DNA from: Lactiplantibacillus plantarum EGD-AQ4
Lineage (GTDB): Bacteria > Bacillota > Bacilli > Lactobacillales > Lactobacillaceae
Reading direction: 5' to 3'
Assembly (NCBI RefSeq): GCF_000463075.2
Contig: NZ_AVAQ01000001.1
Span: 124,001-188,000, forward strand
Length of the DNA: 64,000 bases
Part shown: piece after piece, positions 19,213 to 29,300 of the stretch
Layout: every line of letters begins with the position of its first letter
Position numbering within the stretch: the stretch's first letter is position 1
Notes under the pieces: model-generated
Databases searched by the model: none
What the model saw: only the letters and a program-made list of their open reading frames with translations
What the model was told of the DNA's origin: nothing
Translations under genes and position numbers: made by a program

Positions 19213-19221
19213 TGCTATAAT
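19213..19221 (+). promoter_or_regulatory. Promoter of ecsAB (extended -10)
   Basis: TGCTATAAT is a consensus extended -10 (TGnTATAAT) 38 bases before the ecsA start. It supports starting ecsA at 19259 and rejecting the upstream in-frame extension. Confidence 0.7.
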
Positions 19222-19258
19222 AGGAACACTTATACCAACACAGAAAGAGGTTAACGTA

Positions 19259-19996
19259 ATGGCATTAGCGGTACAGCACTTAGTTGGTGGGTATTCGCAA
19301 ATTCCCGTCCTAAAAGATATTAGTTTTGAAGTCGAACCAGGCGAGCTGGTCGGTTTGATCGGATTGAACGGGGCCGGTAAGTCAACAACTATTAACCATA
19401 TTATTGGCTTATTAACGCCGATGAAGGGGACCATCAGTCTCAATGGCACGACACTTGCCCAGGACCCACAAGCGTATAAGCGGCAGATCGCTTATATCCC
19501 TGAAACACCCATCTTATATGAAGAATTAACACTCAAAGAACATTTAGAAATGACGATGCTGGCTTATGGTTTGGATCAAACCAAGGCTTGGCAACGTGCT
19601 AACGACTTACTCAAAACGTTCCGTTTAGCGAACAAGTTAGACTGGTTTCCAGCTAATTTTTCTAAGGGGATGAAGCAAAAAGTCATGATCGTCTGCGCCT
19701 TCATCACCAACGCAAAGTTATTCATCATTGATGAGCCATTTCTAGGACTCGATCCCTTGGCCGTCCATGATTTATTAGCGCTGATTGCGGACGTGAAGCA
19801 ACAGGGTGCTGCCGTTTTAATGTCGACCCACGTCTTAGACACAGCCGAAAAAGCGTGTGATAAGTTTGTCTTGCTACATGCGGGTGAGGTCCAAACGCAG
19901 GGGACGTTCGCGGAAATCAAAGCTAACTATCCGGATGCGGGTGAATCACTGAATGACATCTACCTTTCATTGACCGGGGTGACCCGCGATGAGTGA
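19259..19996 (+). CDS. ecsA: ABC transporter ATP-binding protein EcsA
   Basis: A 245-aa ATPase with Walker A GLNGAGKST, signature region FSKGMKQK, and Walker B LFIIDEPFLGLD followed by the H-loop STHVLD. With EcsB it forms the Ecs transporter, linked in Bacillus to secretion, intramembrane proteolysis and competence. The ATG at 19259 follows AAAGAGG and sits just downstream of the extended -10. Its end overlaps ecsB by 8 bases. Confidence 0.93.
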   Translation: MALAVQHLVGGYSQIPVLKDISFEVEPGELVGLIGLNGAGKSTTINHIIGLLTPMKGTISLNGTTLAQDPQAYKRQIAYIPETPILYEELTLKEHLEMTMLAYGLDQTKAWQRANDLLKTFRLANKLDWFPANFSKGMKQKVMIVCAFITNAKLFIIDEPFLGLDPLAVHDLLALIADVKQQGAAVLMSTHVLDTAEKACDKFVLLHAGEVQTQGTFAEIKANYPDAGESLNDIYLSLTGVTRDE

Positions 19997-21194
19997 GTTA
20001 TTTCAAACCCGGTTACAACAACATTTACGGCGGATGCTACGCTATTTACGACTGGTCTTTAATGACCACTTCGTTATTGCCCTGATGTTTTTTGTCGGTG
20101 GTCTTGGTTTGGCCTATTCCAACTGGCTAAAGACGCTCGGACCACAAAGTACTTGGCTCGTCTACGTCTTAGGTCTCATATTATGGGCTGGTTTGGGGCT
20201 GAATCACGTGGCAACGTTGTTAGAACCGGCAGATACGGTGTTCTTGTTGCCGCGCGAACACGATGTGCATGACTATCTCGTTCGTGCCTGGCACTATAGT
20301 TGGTGGCTAGCGCAACTCGTTCAAGTCGTGTTAGTTGGTCTGACCGTGCCGCTATTGATGATTGTTGATCAAATTACCGGTTGGTCATTATTGGCACTGC
20401 TCGTGACGCAGCTCGCGCTCAAGGATGCACAGTTGACGTTAAGCGTGACGCGCCTTTACCAAATCCCATTGAAGTTGCGGCGTTGGCTTGAGTTTGGCAA
20501 TTGGGCATTAGCGTTAGTCGTGATTGCACTCGGCTTGCTAGTGACGCCATGGCTCAGCCTGGTGCTTGCGCTGGTAGTGGCAGCCGGACAACGCGTGCTA
20601 CATCAACGGCTTTGGCCGACAACGGTGATTGCTTGGCGGGACGATATTAAGGCTGAAGCCAACCGCATGCTGGGTATTTATCGCTTCTTCAATTTATTCA
20701 CGGATGTGCCAATGGTGCAAGGAAGTGTCAAACGGCGCCGGTACTTAGATTGGTTACTCAACTGGTTACCGCGCGACCAACAACATGCCTTTGGCTACTT
20801 ATATACCCGTGGCATGTTACGTGGCACCGAGTTTAGTGGATTGGTGGTTCGCTTGACCGTCATTGGCGCGATACTCTTGTATTTCAGCGGTCATGGCTGG
20901 CTGGCAATGGCGTTAGACGTGCTCTTTATTTATTTGATTGGGTTCCAATTGTTGCCGTTTTATAAACAATACGATAATATAGTTTTTACGCACATTTATC
21001 CGTTAACGACGAAACAACGCCTGCAAAACTTCCAACGGCTCTTGCGAAACGTCTTGGGTCTGACTGGAATGATCTTTTTAGTCGTGTTTTGGTTAAGCAA
21101 CGCACCGTTAGCTCAGGTGGGTATTTTAGCGATAATCAACGTCATCGAAATCTATCTCTTAGTTACTTGGTATCTGAAAGTTAGATTAGCTTAA
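19989..21194 (+). CDS. ecsB: ABC transporter permease EcsB
   Basis: A 401-aa membrane protein with multiple hydrophobic helices and the EcsB sequence style (LFNDHFVIALMFFVGG, LLPREHDVHDYLVRAWHYSW, LPFYKQYDNIVFTHIYPL). It is the membrane partner of EcsA. Start overlap with ecsA (ATGAGTGA) indicates translational coupling. No close terminator was seen after it. Confidence 0.92.
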   Translation: MSELFQTRLQQHLRRMLRYLRLVFNDHFVIALMFFVGGLGLAYSNWLKTLGPQSTWLVYVLGLILWAGLGLNHVATLLEPADTVFLLPREHDVHDYLVRAWHYSWWLAQLVQVVLVGLTVPLLMIVDQITGWSLLALLVTQLALKDAQLTLSVTRLYQIPLKLRRWLEFGNWALALVVIALGLLVTPWLSLVLALVVAAGQRVLHQRLWPTTVIAWRDDIKAEANRMLGIYRFFNLFTDVPMVQGSVKRRRYLDWLLNWLPRDQQHAFGYLYTRGMLRGTEFSGLVVRLTVIGAILLYFSGHGWLAMALDVLFIYLIGFQLLPFYKQYDNIVFTHIYPLTTKQRLQNFQRLLRNVLGLTGMIFLVVFWLSNAPLAQVGILAIINVIEIYLLVTWYLKVRLA

Positions 21195-21224
21195 AACCTT
21201 GGTGTATCAAGGGTTAAAAAGGAC

Positions 21225-21253
21225 TTGACGGATGCGGTTTTCGTCTATAGAAT
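21225..21253 (+). promoter_or_regulatory. Promoter of the ytmP-like gene
   Basis: TTGACG (-35, 21225-21230), a 17-base spacer and TAGAAT (-10, 21248-21253). The transcript would start around 21260, at the edge of an 18-base tandem repeat. Confidence 0.6.
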
Positions 21254-21260
21254 GTGATTG

Positions 21261-21296
21261 TTAAGTGAAATAATCATGTTAAGTGAAATGGTCATG
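21261..21296 (+). repeat. 18-base direct repeat in the ytmP leader
   Basis: Two adjacent copies of TTAAGTGAAATaaTCATG / TTAAGTGAAATggTCATG lie between the promoter and the ribosome site. They could be a regulator-binding pair or a leader duplication. Confidence 0.7.
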
Positions 21297-21330
21297 TGAC
21301 ATTAAATAAATTTTGAGAGGAGTGGGGCTG

Positions 21331-22116
21331 ATGGATTTCGAACTTGATGATGGCTGGGACGTTTATCCGATATATGGGAATACGAACAAGGCTTTCATGG
21401 GCAAAAAAAATCACCAACGATTGTTCTTAAAACGAAACGCCTCGCCGTTCCTAGCGGCGCTGTCGATGGAAGAAATTACCCCGCGATTGATCTGGACGAA
21501 ACGTATCTCAAGTGGGGATACGTTGACGGCCCAAGAGTGGCTGAATGGTCAAACTTTAACGAAGCAACAAATGCGGCTGCCTGATGTGGCGCATTTATTG
21601 GCACGTGTGCACAATTCCGAGTTGCTTCACCGGATGTTAAGAAAAGTCGGTGGTCAGAGTGTTCGACCACAAGATTTTATTCAACAATACTTACAAGATT
21701 TACCTGATGATTTGAGACATCATCCGCTGATGGCACGGGTCCTAGAAGAATTAAAAGGAACTTTGCCAAGCCTACCCGTTGCAAAATATCGGGTCTGTCA
21801 TGGTGATCTCAACCATAAGAATTGGTTGTTATCTGATCGGCAACAGCTCTATTTAGTTGATTGGGATTCCGCACGTTTTGCTGACCCAGCATCGGATATT
21901 AGCCTCTTGTTGTGTGAATATATTCCACTCAAGGACTGGCAAGAGTGGTTGAGTGCATACGGCGAGACGATGACCACCGCGTTACGAACCCGGGTCGTGT
22001 GGTATGCCAAGATTAATTTGTTGTTGAATATCAAGGACAACTATTATCGGAATCAGTATCATCAGATGAACCATGAAATCATCTTTTTAGAAGAACTATC
22101 GCAGTACGAAGTATAA
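21331..22116 (+). CDS. ytmP: Aminoglycoside phosphotransferase-like kinase (YtmP)
   Basis: A 261-aa kinase-fold protein with the APH/choline-kinase catalytic motif CHGDLNHKNWLL and the metal motif LVDWDSARFADPASDI. It resembles B. subtilis YtmP, whose gene also precedes trmB. The substrate is unknown; it is probably a small hydroxylated molecule rather than an antibiotic. The ATG at 21331 has GAGAGGAGT upstream. Confidence 0.85.
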   Translation: MDFELDDGWDVYPIYGNTNKAFMGKKNHQRLFLKRNASPFLAALSMEEITPRLIWTKRISSGDTLTAQEWLNGQTLTKQQMRLPDVAHLLARVHNSELLHRMLRKVGGQSVRPQDFIQQYLQDLPDDLRHHPLMARVLEELKGTLPSLPVAKYRVCHGDLNHKNWLLSDRQQLYLVDWDSARFADPASDISLLLCEYIPLKDWQEWLSAYGETMTTALRTRVVWYAKINLLLNIKDNYYRNQYHQMNHEIIFLEELSQYEV

Positions 22117-22129
22117 TGACAAGTTACCG

Positions 22130-22166
22130 ATAGCCGCGAGTCCCAGTCGGAATTCGCGGCTATTTT
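22130..22166 (+). terminator. Terminator between ytmP and trmB
   Basis: Hairpin ATAGCCGCGA / TCGCGGCTAT followed by TTT. The short T run suggests partial readthrough into trmB. Confidence 0.7.
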
Positions 22167-22197
22167 ACTGAATTAAGCTTAAGAAGGAGTCAACATT

Positions 22198-22842
22198 ATG
22201 CGTGTCAGAAACAAACCATGGGCGCCCAAATTGATTGCGGCCCATCCCGAACTAATTACTGAGGACCCGACGCAATTGAAAGGTCAGTGGCAAAGTCGCT
22301 TTGCCAAGCAGCAACCGTTACAAATTGAAGTGGGGAGCGGCAAAGGTCAATTCATTATTGAAATGGCTAAGCGCCACCCAGAGATTAATTATGTGGCCAT
22401 TGAAATTCAAACTTCGGTGATTGCCATTATTTTGAAGAAATTGGTTGAAGAACCCTTGCCAAATCTGCAGTTGGCACACGCTGACGGCCAGGCCGTGACG
22501 GCGTTTTTTGAACCCCATGAAGTCGACCGCCTGTACTTGAACTTTTCTGATCCATGGCCCAAATCGCGTCATGAAAAGCGTCGCTTGACCTATAAATCAT
22601 TTTTAGCCGGTTATCGCGAAGTGCTGAAACCCAATGGCCAGATTGAATTTAAGACCGATAACCGGGGCCTGTTTGAATTCTCATTGACGAGTATGAACAA
22701 CTTCGGCATGCAGTTTGAACAAGTCTGGCTGGACTTGCACGCGGTCGCAACGCCTGAAGATAACGTCGAAACAGAATATGAACAGAAATTCAGCCAATTT
22801 GGCCCAATTTATAAGATTATTGCCACGTTCCCGGCCAAGTAA
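22198..22842 (+). CDS. trmB: tRNA (guanine-N7-)-methyltransferase
   Basis: A 214-aa SAM-dependent enzyme that methylates G46 in tRNA. Motifs: SAM-binding EVGSGKGQFI, the YVAIEIQ acidic strand, NFSDPWPKSRHEKRRLTY (TrmB hallmark) and FKTDNRGLFEFS. Normal length. The ATG follows AAGAAGGAG. A terminator follows at 22854. Confidence 0.97.
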   Translation: MRVRNKPWAPKLIAAHPELITEDPTQLKGQWQSRFAKQQPLQIEVGSGKGQFIIEMAKRHPEINYVAIEIQTSVIAIILKKLVEEPLPNLQLAHADGQAVTAFFEPHEVDRLYLNFSDPWPKSRHEKRRLTYKSFLAGYREVLKPNGQIEFKTDNRGLFEFSLTSMNNFGMQFEQVWLDLHAVATPEDNVETEYEQKFSQFGPIYKIIATFPAK

Positions 22843-22853
22843 GGGGACAATTG

Positions 22854-22885
22854 CAGCGGTTCTCAGGAGAGACCGCTGTTTTTTT
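22854..22885 (+). terminator. Terminator of trmB
   Basis: CAGCGGT / ACCGCTG stem with an 11-base loop and seven Ts. Confidence 0.92.
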
Positions 22886-23188
22886 GTCGATTCGCGGACT
22901 GGCCGAAACTAGGCTAGTCCCATTAAGTTGATGAGCTGATGGTGTACTTGCAACTAAACTTGACCATGATTGTTCCTGTTCTTCAAAAATGAGTCGATAA
23001 TGATTGAAAACGATGGTTTTACGATAAAAATAGTGATTGCCGGCTGGAATTGATAAGATAGGCAATGAATTGGACTACCAACCGTTGTAATAAGTAGAAA
23101 AGAACATTCCGGAAATCATTCTGACGCTCCTCGACGGTCAAGCTCAGGTATGCGATACTTAATTTGAGACTAACTTGGAGGGGATGGC
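22886..23188. other. Gene-free stretch before ydbS
   Basis: About 300 bases between trmB and ydbS. Short open frames on both strands have no ribosome sites or recognisable residues. It presumably holds the ydbS promoter, but I could not pick a convincing -35/-10 pair. Confidence 0.4.
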
Positions 23189-23653
23189 ATGACAGAACAG
23201 TTGCCAAAAGAAATTAAACACGTCTGGGTCGCGAGTATCGTGCTGAGTGGGGGTATCGGGTTGCTGCTTACAATCGGTGTTTGGTTCGGCTATCTTTGGT
23301 GGCATTGGTGGTGGTGGCTAGCAGTAGTCGTTGGTGGTTTAACGATTCTAGATATCATGGTTGAACTTGCAATGGTGCCATATCGGTATGCTTTTTGGCG
23401 CTATCAGATTACAACGGATGCTGTGTTTTTGCATCATGGTGTGATAATGAGACGAGTTATTGCGATTCCAATCAGACGTATTCAAAACGTGACGCTTGAA
23501 GCCGGTCCGCTGCTGCAGTGGCAACAACTTCAAAAAGTAGTCGTGGCGACTTCCGCTGACAGTTATGAAATTGATGGTGTGGTACCGGAAGTGGCTAATC
23601 GATTGCGTGACCGAATTATGCAACTTGCACGGGAGGCCCGCGATGAAGCCTAA
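23189..23653 (+). CDS. ydbS: bPH2-domain membrane protein YdbS-like
   Basis: A 154-aa protein with two N-terminal hydrophobic helices and one bacterial PH (DUF304) domain: YRYAFWRYQITTDAVFLHHG and IPIRRIQNVTLEAGPLLQ are diagnostic. It pairs with the next gene as in B. subtilis ydbST. Role unknown; the B. subtilis pair is linked to resistance against some antimicrobial peptides. The ATG follows GGAGGGG, and the end overlaps ydbT by 11 bases. Confidence 0.85.
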   Translation: MTEQLPKEIKHVWVASIVLSGGIGLLLTIGVWFGYLWWHWWWWLAVVVGGLTILDIMVELAMVPYRYAFWRYQITTDAVFLHHGVIMRRVIAIPIRRIQNVTLEAGPLLQWQQLQKVVVATSADSYEIDGVVPEVANRLRDRIMQLAREARDEA

Positions 23654-25139
23654 GCACTTGTCACCGCTCGCGTTACTACAGTTCAGCTGGCAAGCCATTC
23701 AAGTCGCATTTTATCTGGATGTGGGCATCGCCTTTTTAACAATGAAATGGCTAAAATTGTGGGGGCACCATTCAACGCTAATCGTTAGCCTAATGGGGGT
23801 GATGGCTGGTGGCGCCTTACTGCTGGCGGCGATTCGTTACTGGCGTTTTACCTATTTACTAACGGATGGTGGTGTCACAATCAATAAAGGCCTGGTTAAT
23901 CGTCAAGTTCGGCACATCCCTTATCGTCAGATTCAAACGATTCAGCGGCAACAGTCGTGGTTTCTGCAACCTTGGCATCTAGAGCAACTGACTATTGACA
24001 CCGCTGAAAAGGTGAGTGAAGATGACCTCATTCAGTTGCCGCTAGTCCGGCAAACGGTCGGGGATGAGTTAATTGCTCGTCAGCGTCAAAGTCAAGACGC
24101 AACTGCATCCAAACATAGTGACCAATCGGTGCAATCAGAGCCGGCTACACAACGTTTACGGGTCAGCTGGCATGATTTAAACGTGTACGCCCTCAGCTCG
24201 GTGAACATCGTTCTAATCATGGGTGTGGTGGCCTGGTTCGGTCAGCAGATCTTTGATGTTGGTCGTGGTGGTGTTTGGCGACGGATGACCAGTCTAGTGG
24301 ATCAGTGGTCGGTTTGGCAAATCAGCATGGCAGTGGGCGTCGTCATGCTTGTCAGTTACGCGTGTGCCTATGTTCAAATCATGGCACAATATTATCATTT
24401 TACGATTGAAAGACGTGCCACGGTGGTGACCGTGACACGGGGCTGGTTGCAACGACGAGAAGCAAGCGTTGCACTATCACGTATCCAAGCTGTCAAATTG
24501 CAGCAGAATTGGTTGCGACAGTGGCTACATCTGACCACCGTCCAAGTGGTGACGGCTAGTCAGGTCGGGGATACTGAAGATAATGATGAATTGAAGTTGT
24601 TGCCAGTCGTGCCCCAGTCACGAGCATTAACAACAGTCAGTCGCTTTATTGACTGGGTACCAACTATGATTACTAATTTAAAGTCCCTCAATCGACGTGC
24701 ACGTTGGGCCGTGACTCGCAATTGCCTCCTGTTATGGAGTGGCTTATTGTTGGTCGTTGGCCTGATTATTCTAGAAGTTAGCCGGCAATCCCTCAGTTGG
24801 TTGTTCATCAGTCTACCGGTATGGGTCATCGTTGCGGTGTTGCAGGGCAGCTATGCCAGTCACTGGCGGGGTGCAGCAATCAATTCAGACACGATTTTGA
24901 TTTTACAAACCAGTCACTTTTTCACCCGGCAACAGTGGGTGCTGCCGCGTAATCAAGTTCAGGCACTAATGATCAAACAAAGCTGGTGGATGCGTGCCAG
25001 TCATAGTGCACATCTGCAGGTTTCAATTCGCGATGGCCGCCATGAGCGAACAATTACGGTGCGTTATTTGCCGACGACGATGGTGCGTCAGATTCAAGGA
25101 TGGTATGTGCCCAATGATAAAGTATTAAATGTAAACTAA
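23643..25139 (+). CDS. ydbT: Multi-bPH2-domain membrane protein YdbT-like
   Basis: A 498-aa membrane protein with three helix-pair plus bPH2 units: IPYRQIQTIQRQQSWFLQ (first), VALSRIQAVKLQQNWLRQ (second) and LPRNQVQALMIKQSWWMR (third). This triple layout matches YdbT. The start at 23643 is the ATG preceded by GGGAGG and overlapping the ydbS stop; the longer frame reaching into ydbS is spurious. Probably forms a complex with YdbS in the membrane. Confidence 0.87.
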   Translation: MKPKHLSPLALLQFSWQAIQVAFYLDVGIAFLTMKWLKLWGHHSTLIVSLMGVMAGGALLLAAIRYWRFTYLLTDGGVTINKGLVNRQVRHIPYRQIQTIQRQQSWFLQPWHLEQLTIDTAEKVSEDDLIQLPLVRQTVGDELIARQRQSQDATASKHSDQSVQSEPATQRLRVSWHDLNVYALSSVNIVLIMGVVAWFGQQIFDVGRGGVWRRMTSLVDQWSVWQISMAVGVVMLVSYACAYVQIMAQYYHFTIERRATVVTVTRGWLQRREASVALSRIQAVKLQQNWLRQWLHLTTVQVVTASQVGDTEDNDELKLLPVVPQSRALTTVSRFIDWVPTMITNLKSLNRRARWAVTRNCLLLWSGLLLVVGLIILEVSRQSLSWLFISLPVWVIVAVLQGSYASHWRGAAINSDTILILQTSHFFTRQQWVLPRNQVQALMIKQSWWMRASHSAHLQVSIRDGRHERTITVRYLPTTMVRQIQGWYVPNDKVLNVN

Positions 25140-25180
25140 AAAACTTTCGCACTTTTCATTGTGAAGTGCGAAAGTTTTTT
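25138..25180. terminator. Bidirectional terminator between ydbT and the PepSY-like gene
   Basis: AAAAAACTTTCGCACTT / AAGTGCGAAAGTTTTTT, a perfect 17-base stem with a 9-base loop between converging genes. Confidence 0.93.
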
Positions 25181-25183
25181 GAT

Positions 25184-25507
25184 TTAAAGTCGATAAATAT
25201 CTAAGATACTGCCCGTGTTGGCATCCGCTAGAAATTCGTACTGCACCAGCTGGCCGTCTTCGTAGCGGGTAATGCCGCCATAGTAGACATCCGTGCGCAA
25301 GGCAAATTTTTGTAGCGGCGATTTTTTCATTTCAATCCATGAGCCTTCAATTGGCGCTTCTTTAAGAAAAGCGCGTTTCACTTGTCCGAGGATTTGGTTA
25401 GGGGTGGGACGGCGCAACCGCTTGAACAGGCCGCCAACGGAAAAGCCCCCGGCGATACCAGCCATCCCAACCGCTAACAGGCCGCCATACTGTAATTGTT
25501 TATTCAT
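25184..25507 (-). CDS. Small membrane-anchored PepSY-like protein
   Basis: A 107-aa protein: one N-terminal hydrophobic helix with a glycine-rich face (GGLLAVGMAGIAGGFSVGG), a basic stretch, and a C-terminal domain ending in YEFLADANTGSILDIYRL, which looks like the last strand pair of a PepSY domain. Function unknown. The ATG has AAAGGAG upstream. Monocistronic on the minus strand. Confidence 0.75.
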   Translation of the reverse strand: MNKQLQYGGLLAVGMAGIAGGFSVGGLFKRLRRPTPNQILGQVKRAFLKEAPIEGSWIEMKKSPLQKFALRTDVYYGGITRYEDGQLVQYEFLADANTGSILDIYRL

Positions 25508-25629
25508 GATGCTGCGTCTCCTTTCAGCTAACTTGACTAGGAAATGTTTGTTTAAATTTAGTATACCAATGATTGACGAGAATACAAAGAAAAGTCATAA
25601 TTAATCAGTATGATTTAAGTAAAATACGC

Positions 25630-25635
25630 TATAAT
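25630..25635 (+). promoter_or_regulatory. -10 box upstream of ytpR
   Basis: TATAAT 40 bases before the ytpR start, in an AT-rich region; the -35 is not clear. Confidence 0.5.
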
Positions 25636-25674
25636 AATATCTGAACGCTAAAAATGAGAGTAAAGGGGTTTCAC

Positions 25675-26316
25675 ATGTTAATTACAAGTTATAATCCATC
25701 CGAATTAGGTGACACGTTAATCACCATCTTACGACCAGATACGGCCACCCAGACGATTGAAACACATGCCAACGTCACGCGTATTAGTGACGCCGACAGT
25801 GGCGAAACCTTGGGCTATAATTTTTTTGACGTTTCCAAGACGCTTGGGTCCTTGGATGTCAATGGTCAAGTTCACTTAACTGCCGAACAAGTTGATCAAT
25901 TAAATAATTTATTACAAGCGAATGATTTTGAACCTGAATTAATCTTAGATACAGATCCTAAATTTGTGGTCGGCTACGTCCAATCTGCCGAAGCCCACCC
26001 CAAATCTGATCATTTAAAAATTACGAAGACCGACGTTGGTGCTGATGAACCACTCCAAATTGTCAGTGGGTCACCGAACATGCAGGCGGATATTTTAGTC
26101 GTGGTCGCCAAAGTCGGCGCGATGATGCCCAACGGTTTGATTATTTGGCCAGGTGAATTGCGGGGCGTTAAGAGTAACGGCATGATCGTCTCCGGACGTG
26201 AATTACAACTGCCAAACGCACCACAACGTCCTGGCGCTTTGATCTTGCCAGCAGACTATCAACCAGTCGGCGCAGCCTTTGATTTTGACCGCGCCCAAAC
26301 GTTATTTACGGCTTAG
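25675..26316 (+). CDS. ytpR: YtpR family tRNA-binding protein
   Basis: A 213-aa protein with a C-terminal EMAP/OB tRNA-binding domain (VVGYVQSAEAHPKSDHLKIT, then VSGSPNMQADILVVVAKVGA) resembling the N-terminal domain of PheT. Stand-alone copies are the YtpR family, role uncertain. The ATG at 25675 has AAAGGGG upstream. The order ytpR-sftA-murC is the same as in Bacillus. Confidence 0.92.
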   Translation: MLITSYNPSELGDTLITILRPDTATQTIETHANVTRISDADSGETLGYNFFDVSKTLGSLDVNGQVHLTAEQVDQLNNLLQANDFEPELILDTDPKFVVGYVQSAEAHPKSDHLKITKTDVGADEPLQIVSGSPNMQADILVVVAKVGAMMPNGLIIWPGELRGVKSNGMIVSGRELQLPNAPQRPGALILPADYQPVGAAFDFDRAQTLFTA

Positions 26317-26349
26317 ACTTGCAGACATTAAAAATTAGGATGATTGAAA

Positions 26350-29300
26350 ATGAACCATTATGATGGCCCGGCATTTTTCCGGAAATATCGATATAACCAA
26401 CGACAAATGAATAATTCAGCGGCCAGTCAATCAACTCCAACAGCAGTGTCGGCTAGTTCTCAAGCAGCCTCCAGCGCTGCCAGTGCCGTTGAAGCGCCTG
26501 CCCGCGCGGCGAGTCCCGTCCAGTCAAGTCCTGATGCCGCGGATGCCAAAACGCTGTTCAATGGCGGCACTCATGGCGATTTCCACCCATCACGGGTCCC
26601 CGCACAGTTGACGAGTGCATTGACTAATGGGGGCATTATTCAGGATAAGGACGATCGCAACTACTTAGAAATTCAAGCCAGCCTGCACAAACGACCAGAA
26701 TCATTTTTGTTGTTTGCGGACGAAACAACGGCCGATTTGCCACTGGTCGACTTACAAGCACCACAGACTAGTGCAGGATCATCAAGCCAAACGCCATTAA
26801 GTCAAGCACCGTTAAGCGAGGCAGACAGTGCTGTGGCCAATGAGCCAACTCGTCAGTCGCTGGTTGCCACTTCCACAAACGCGTCTGAGAACACCGCAGC
26901 CGCTGAACAGTCTGCAGCTACATCGCAGGCAACGGTTGCAACTGCGAGCGCAGCGCCAACTGAGGTGTTTGAACCGAGTGAACCCGAGTTAGCGGCTTCA
27001 GCAGCGGCGATTAATCAGTCGCGTCCAGCTGAATCTCAAGTCGCACGGCCAACGGAAGTCTTCGAACCGAGTGACCCTGAATTAGCGGCCTCGGCAGCGG
27101 CAATTAATCAGCCACGCGTCGCTGAATCTCAAGTCGCACGGCCAACGGAAGTCTTTGAACCGAGTGACCCTGAGTTAGCGGCCTCAGCAGCGGCGGTCAA
27201 TCAGCCGCGTGTCGCTGAAAGTCAGGCAGCGCGGCCAACAGAAGTGTTTGAACCGAGCGACCCTGAACTAGCGGCCTCAGCAGCCCAAGTCAATGCCCAA
27301 TCAGCTAATTCGACGGCTGACGCCGCAGCTGAAAGTGTAGCGGCCAAACCCGCCCATGGCTTAGGTCTGTCCCTTGGCGATATTATGACCGCGGAACATG
27401 ACGCCCAGGCTGATTTGGCACTGTTTAAGGATCAGCCGACGACGGGTTCAGAAGCAGCGGTACCGGTATCTTCAGCTGCCAAAACTTCAGACGCAAATCG
27501 CCTCGTGTCAGCTGCCGCAGCTTCTGCAACACAGGAATCTGAAGTGACTGACCAACATTCGTCAGAAGTCACAGAACATTCAGAAGGACCAGTTGGTTCC
27601 GAAGCGTCCGAAGAATCCGATGATTTTAATGGACAAGCGCAATCGACATCAAATACAGCAGCCGATTCACAATCGACTGATTCCATCACGCACAATAACG
27701 AGAGTGGGGGAGCATCAACAGCTCCGCGTTCGCAGGCGCCAGAACCCGATGAACTGTATCAGCCAGTCGGTATGCGACCTGCTTCGAGTGCGGCAGTGAC
27801 GCCGGTTTCGACAACCGAATCAGCAGCGGCTTCAGCAACGTCTGTGCACCAAAATCAGGCTGACATGCCGACCGGTAATCGGCCAGCACCGTCAACCACG
27901 GCAACTTCTGCGGTAACGGCACCGACGCCACATGCCACCGTTGAACAGTCTTCCGACGAAGACCAGCCGGAATTAGTGCACAGTGGTGAATCGGCGGCGC
28001 CAGTGCTGGAAGATAAGGAACTGGCGGCGTACCATTTGCCACCATTGAACTTGTTGAAGGCGCCAATCGTACCGAATGAATCTGAAATGGATGATTGGAT
28101 TGAGCAAAAAGCCAGTGCGTTAGATGAGTCGCTGGATGCGTTTGGCGTCAATGCGAACGTGGTCGACTGGACGATTGGTCCGACCGTGACGCAGTTCCAG
28201 GTCAAGCTTGCCCGCGGTGTCAAAGTCAGCAAGATTACCAACTTAAATGATGATTTGAAGTTGGCCTTAGCGGCGAAGGACATCCGAATCGAAGCACCAA
28301 TTCCTGGCCGTAACACGGTCGGCATTGAAATCCCGAACATGAAGTCGCGGCCAGTCATGCTGTCAGAGGTACTGGATACGGATAAGTTCCGGCAGTCCAA
28401 ATCCCCATTGACAGTCGCACTCGGTGTTGATTTATTCGGCAAACCACAAGTGACCGATTTACGTAAGATGCCGCATGGGTTGATTGCGGGGGCTACGGGT
28501 TCCGGTAAATCAGTCTTCATCAACAGTATTTTAGTTTCGATTTTGTACAAGGCCAACCCGCAACAGGTCAAGCTATTGTTAATTGACCCGAAAGCCGTGG
28601 AATTAGCACCGTACAATGAAATTCCGCACTTACTAGCACCAGTTATCTCAGAACCGAAAGCCGCTTCGGCCGCCCTTAAATGGGTCGTCGATGAAATGGA
28701 TCATCGGTATGATAAGCTGGCAGCGGGTGGGGCGCGCAATATTGAGCAGTTTAATCAGCTGGCCGAAGAGCATCATGAACCTGGCTTGAAAATGCCGTAC
28801 ATCGTGATCGTCATCGACGAATTAGCAGATTTGATGATGGTCGCGTCGAGTGAAGTGCAAGATTACATCGCTCGAATCACGCAGAAGGCCCGGGCAGCCG
28901 GGATTCATTTGCTGGTTGCCACCCAACGGCCGAGTGTCGACGTGGTGACTGGGTTGATCAAGAACAACATTCCGACCCGGGTCGCCTTCATGGTGGCGAG
29001 TCAAATTGACTCGCGGACGATTCTGGATAGTAGTGGCGCTGAACGTTTGCTTGGCCGCGGGGATATGTTGTACCTCGGTAATGGTCAAAGTAACGCCGTT
29101 CGGTTGCAAGGAACCTTCGTGGATAGCGAAATTGATTCGATTACTCAGTTTGTTCGCGACCAAGCCGCGCCACACTATGAGTTTCAGCCGGATAGTTTGT
29201 TGAAGCACGAGGAGGCCGCTCGTAATGAGGACGACTTGATGCCAGAAGCCTTGGCCTATATTGCCAATGAAGACACGATGTCAACGTCCAAGTTGCAACG

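Noticed and set aside
26956-27297. Regular repeats that could suggest a CRISPR array
   Set aside because: They are contiguous 93-bp units without spacers and keep the sftA reading frame.
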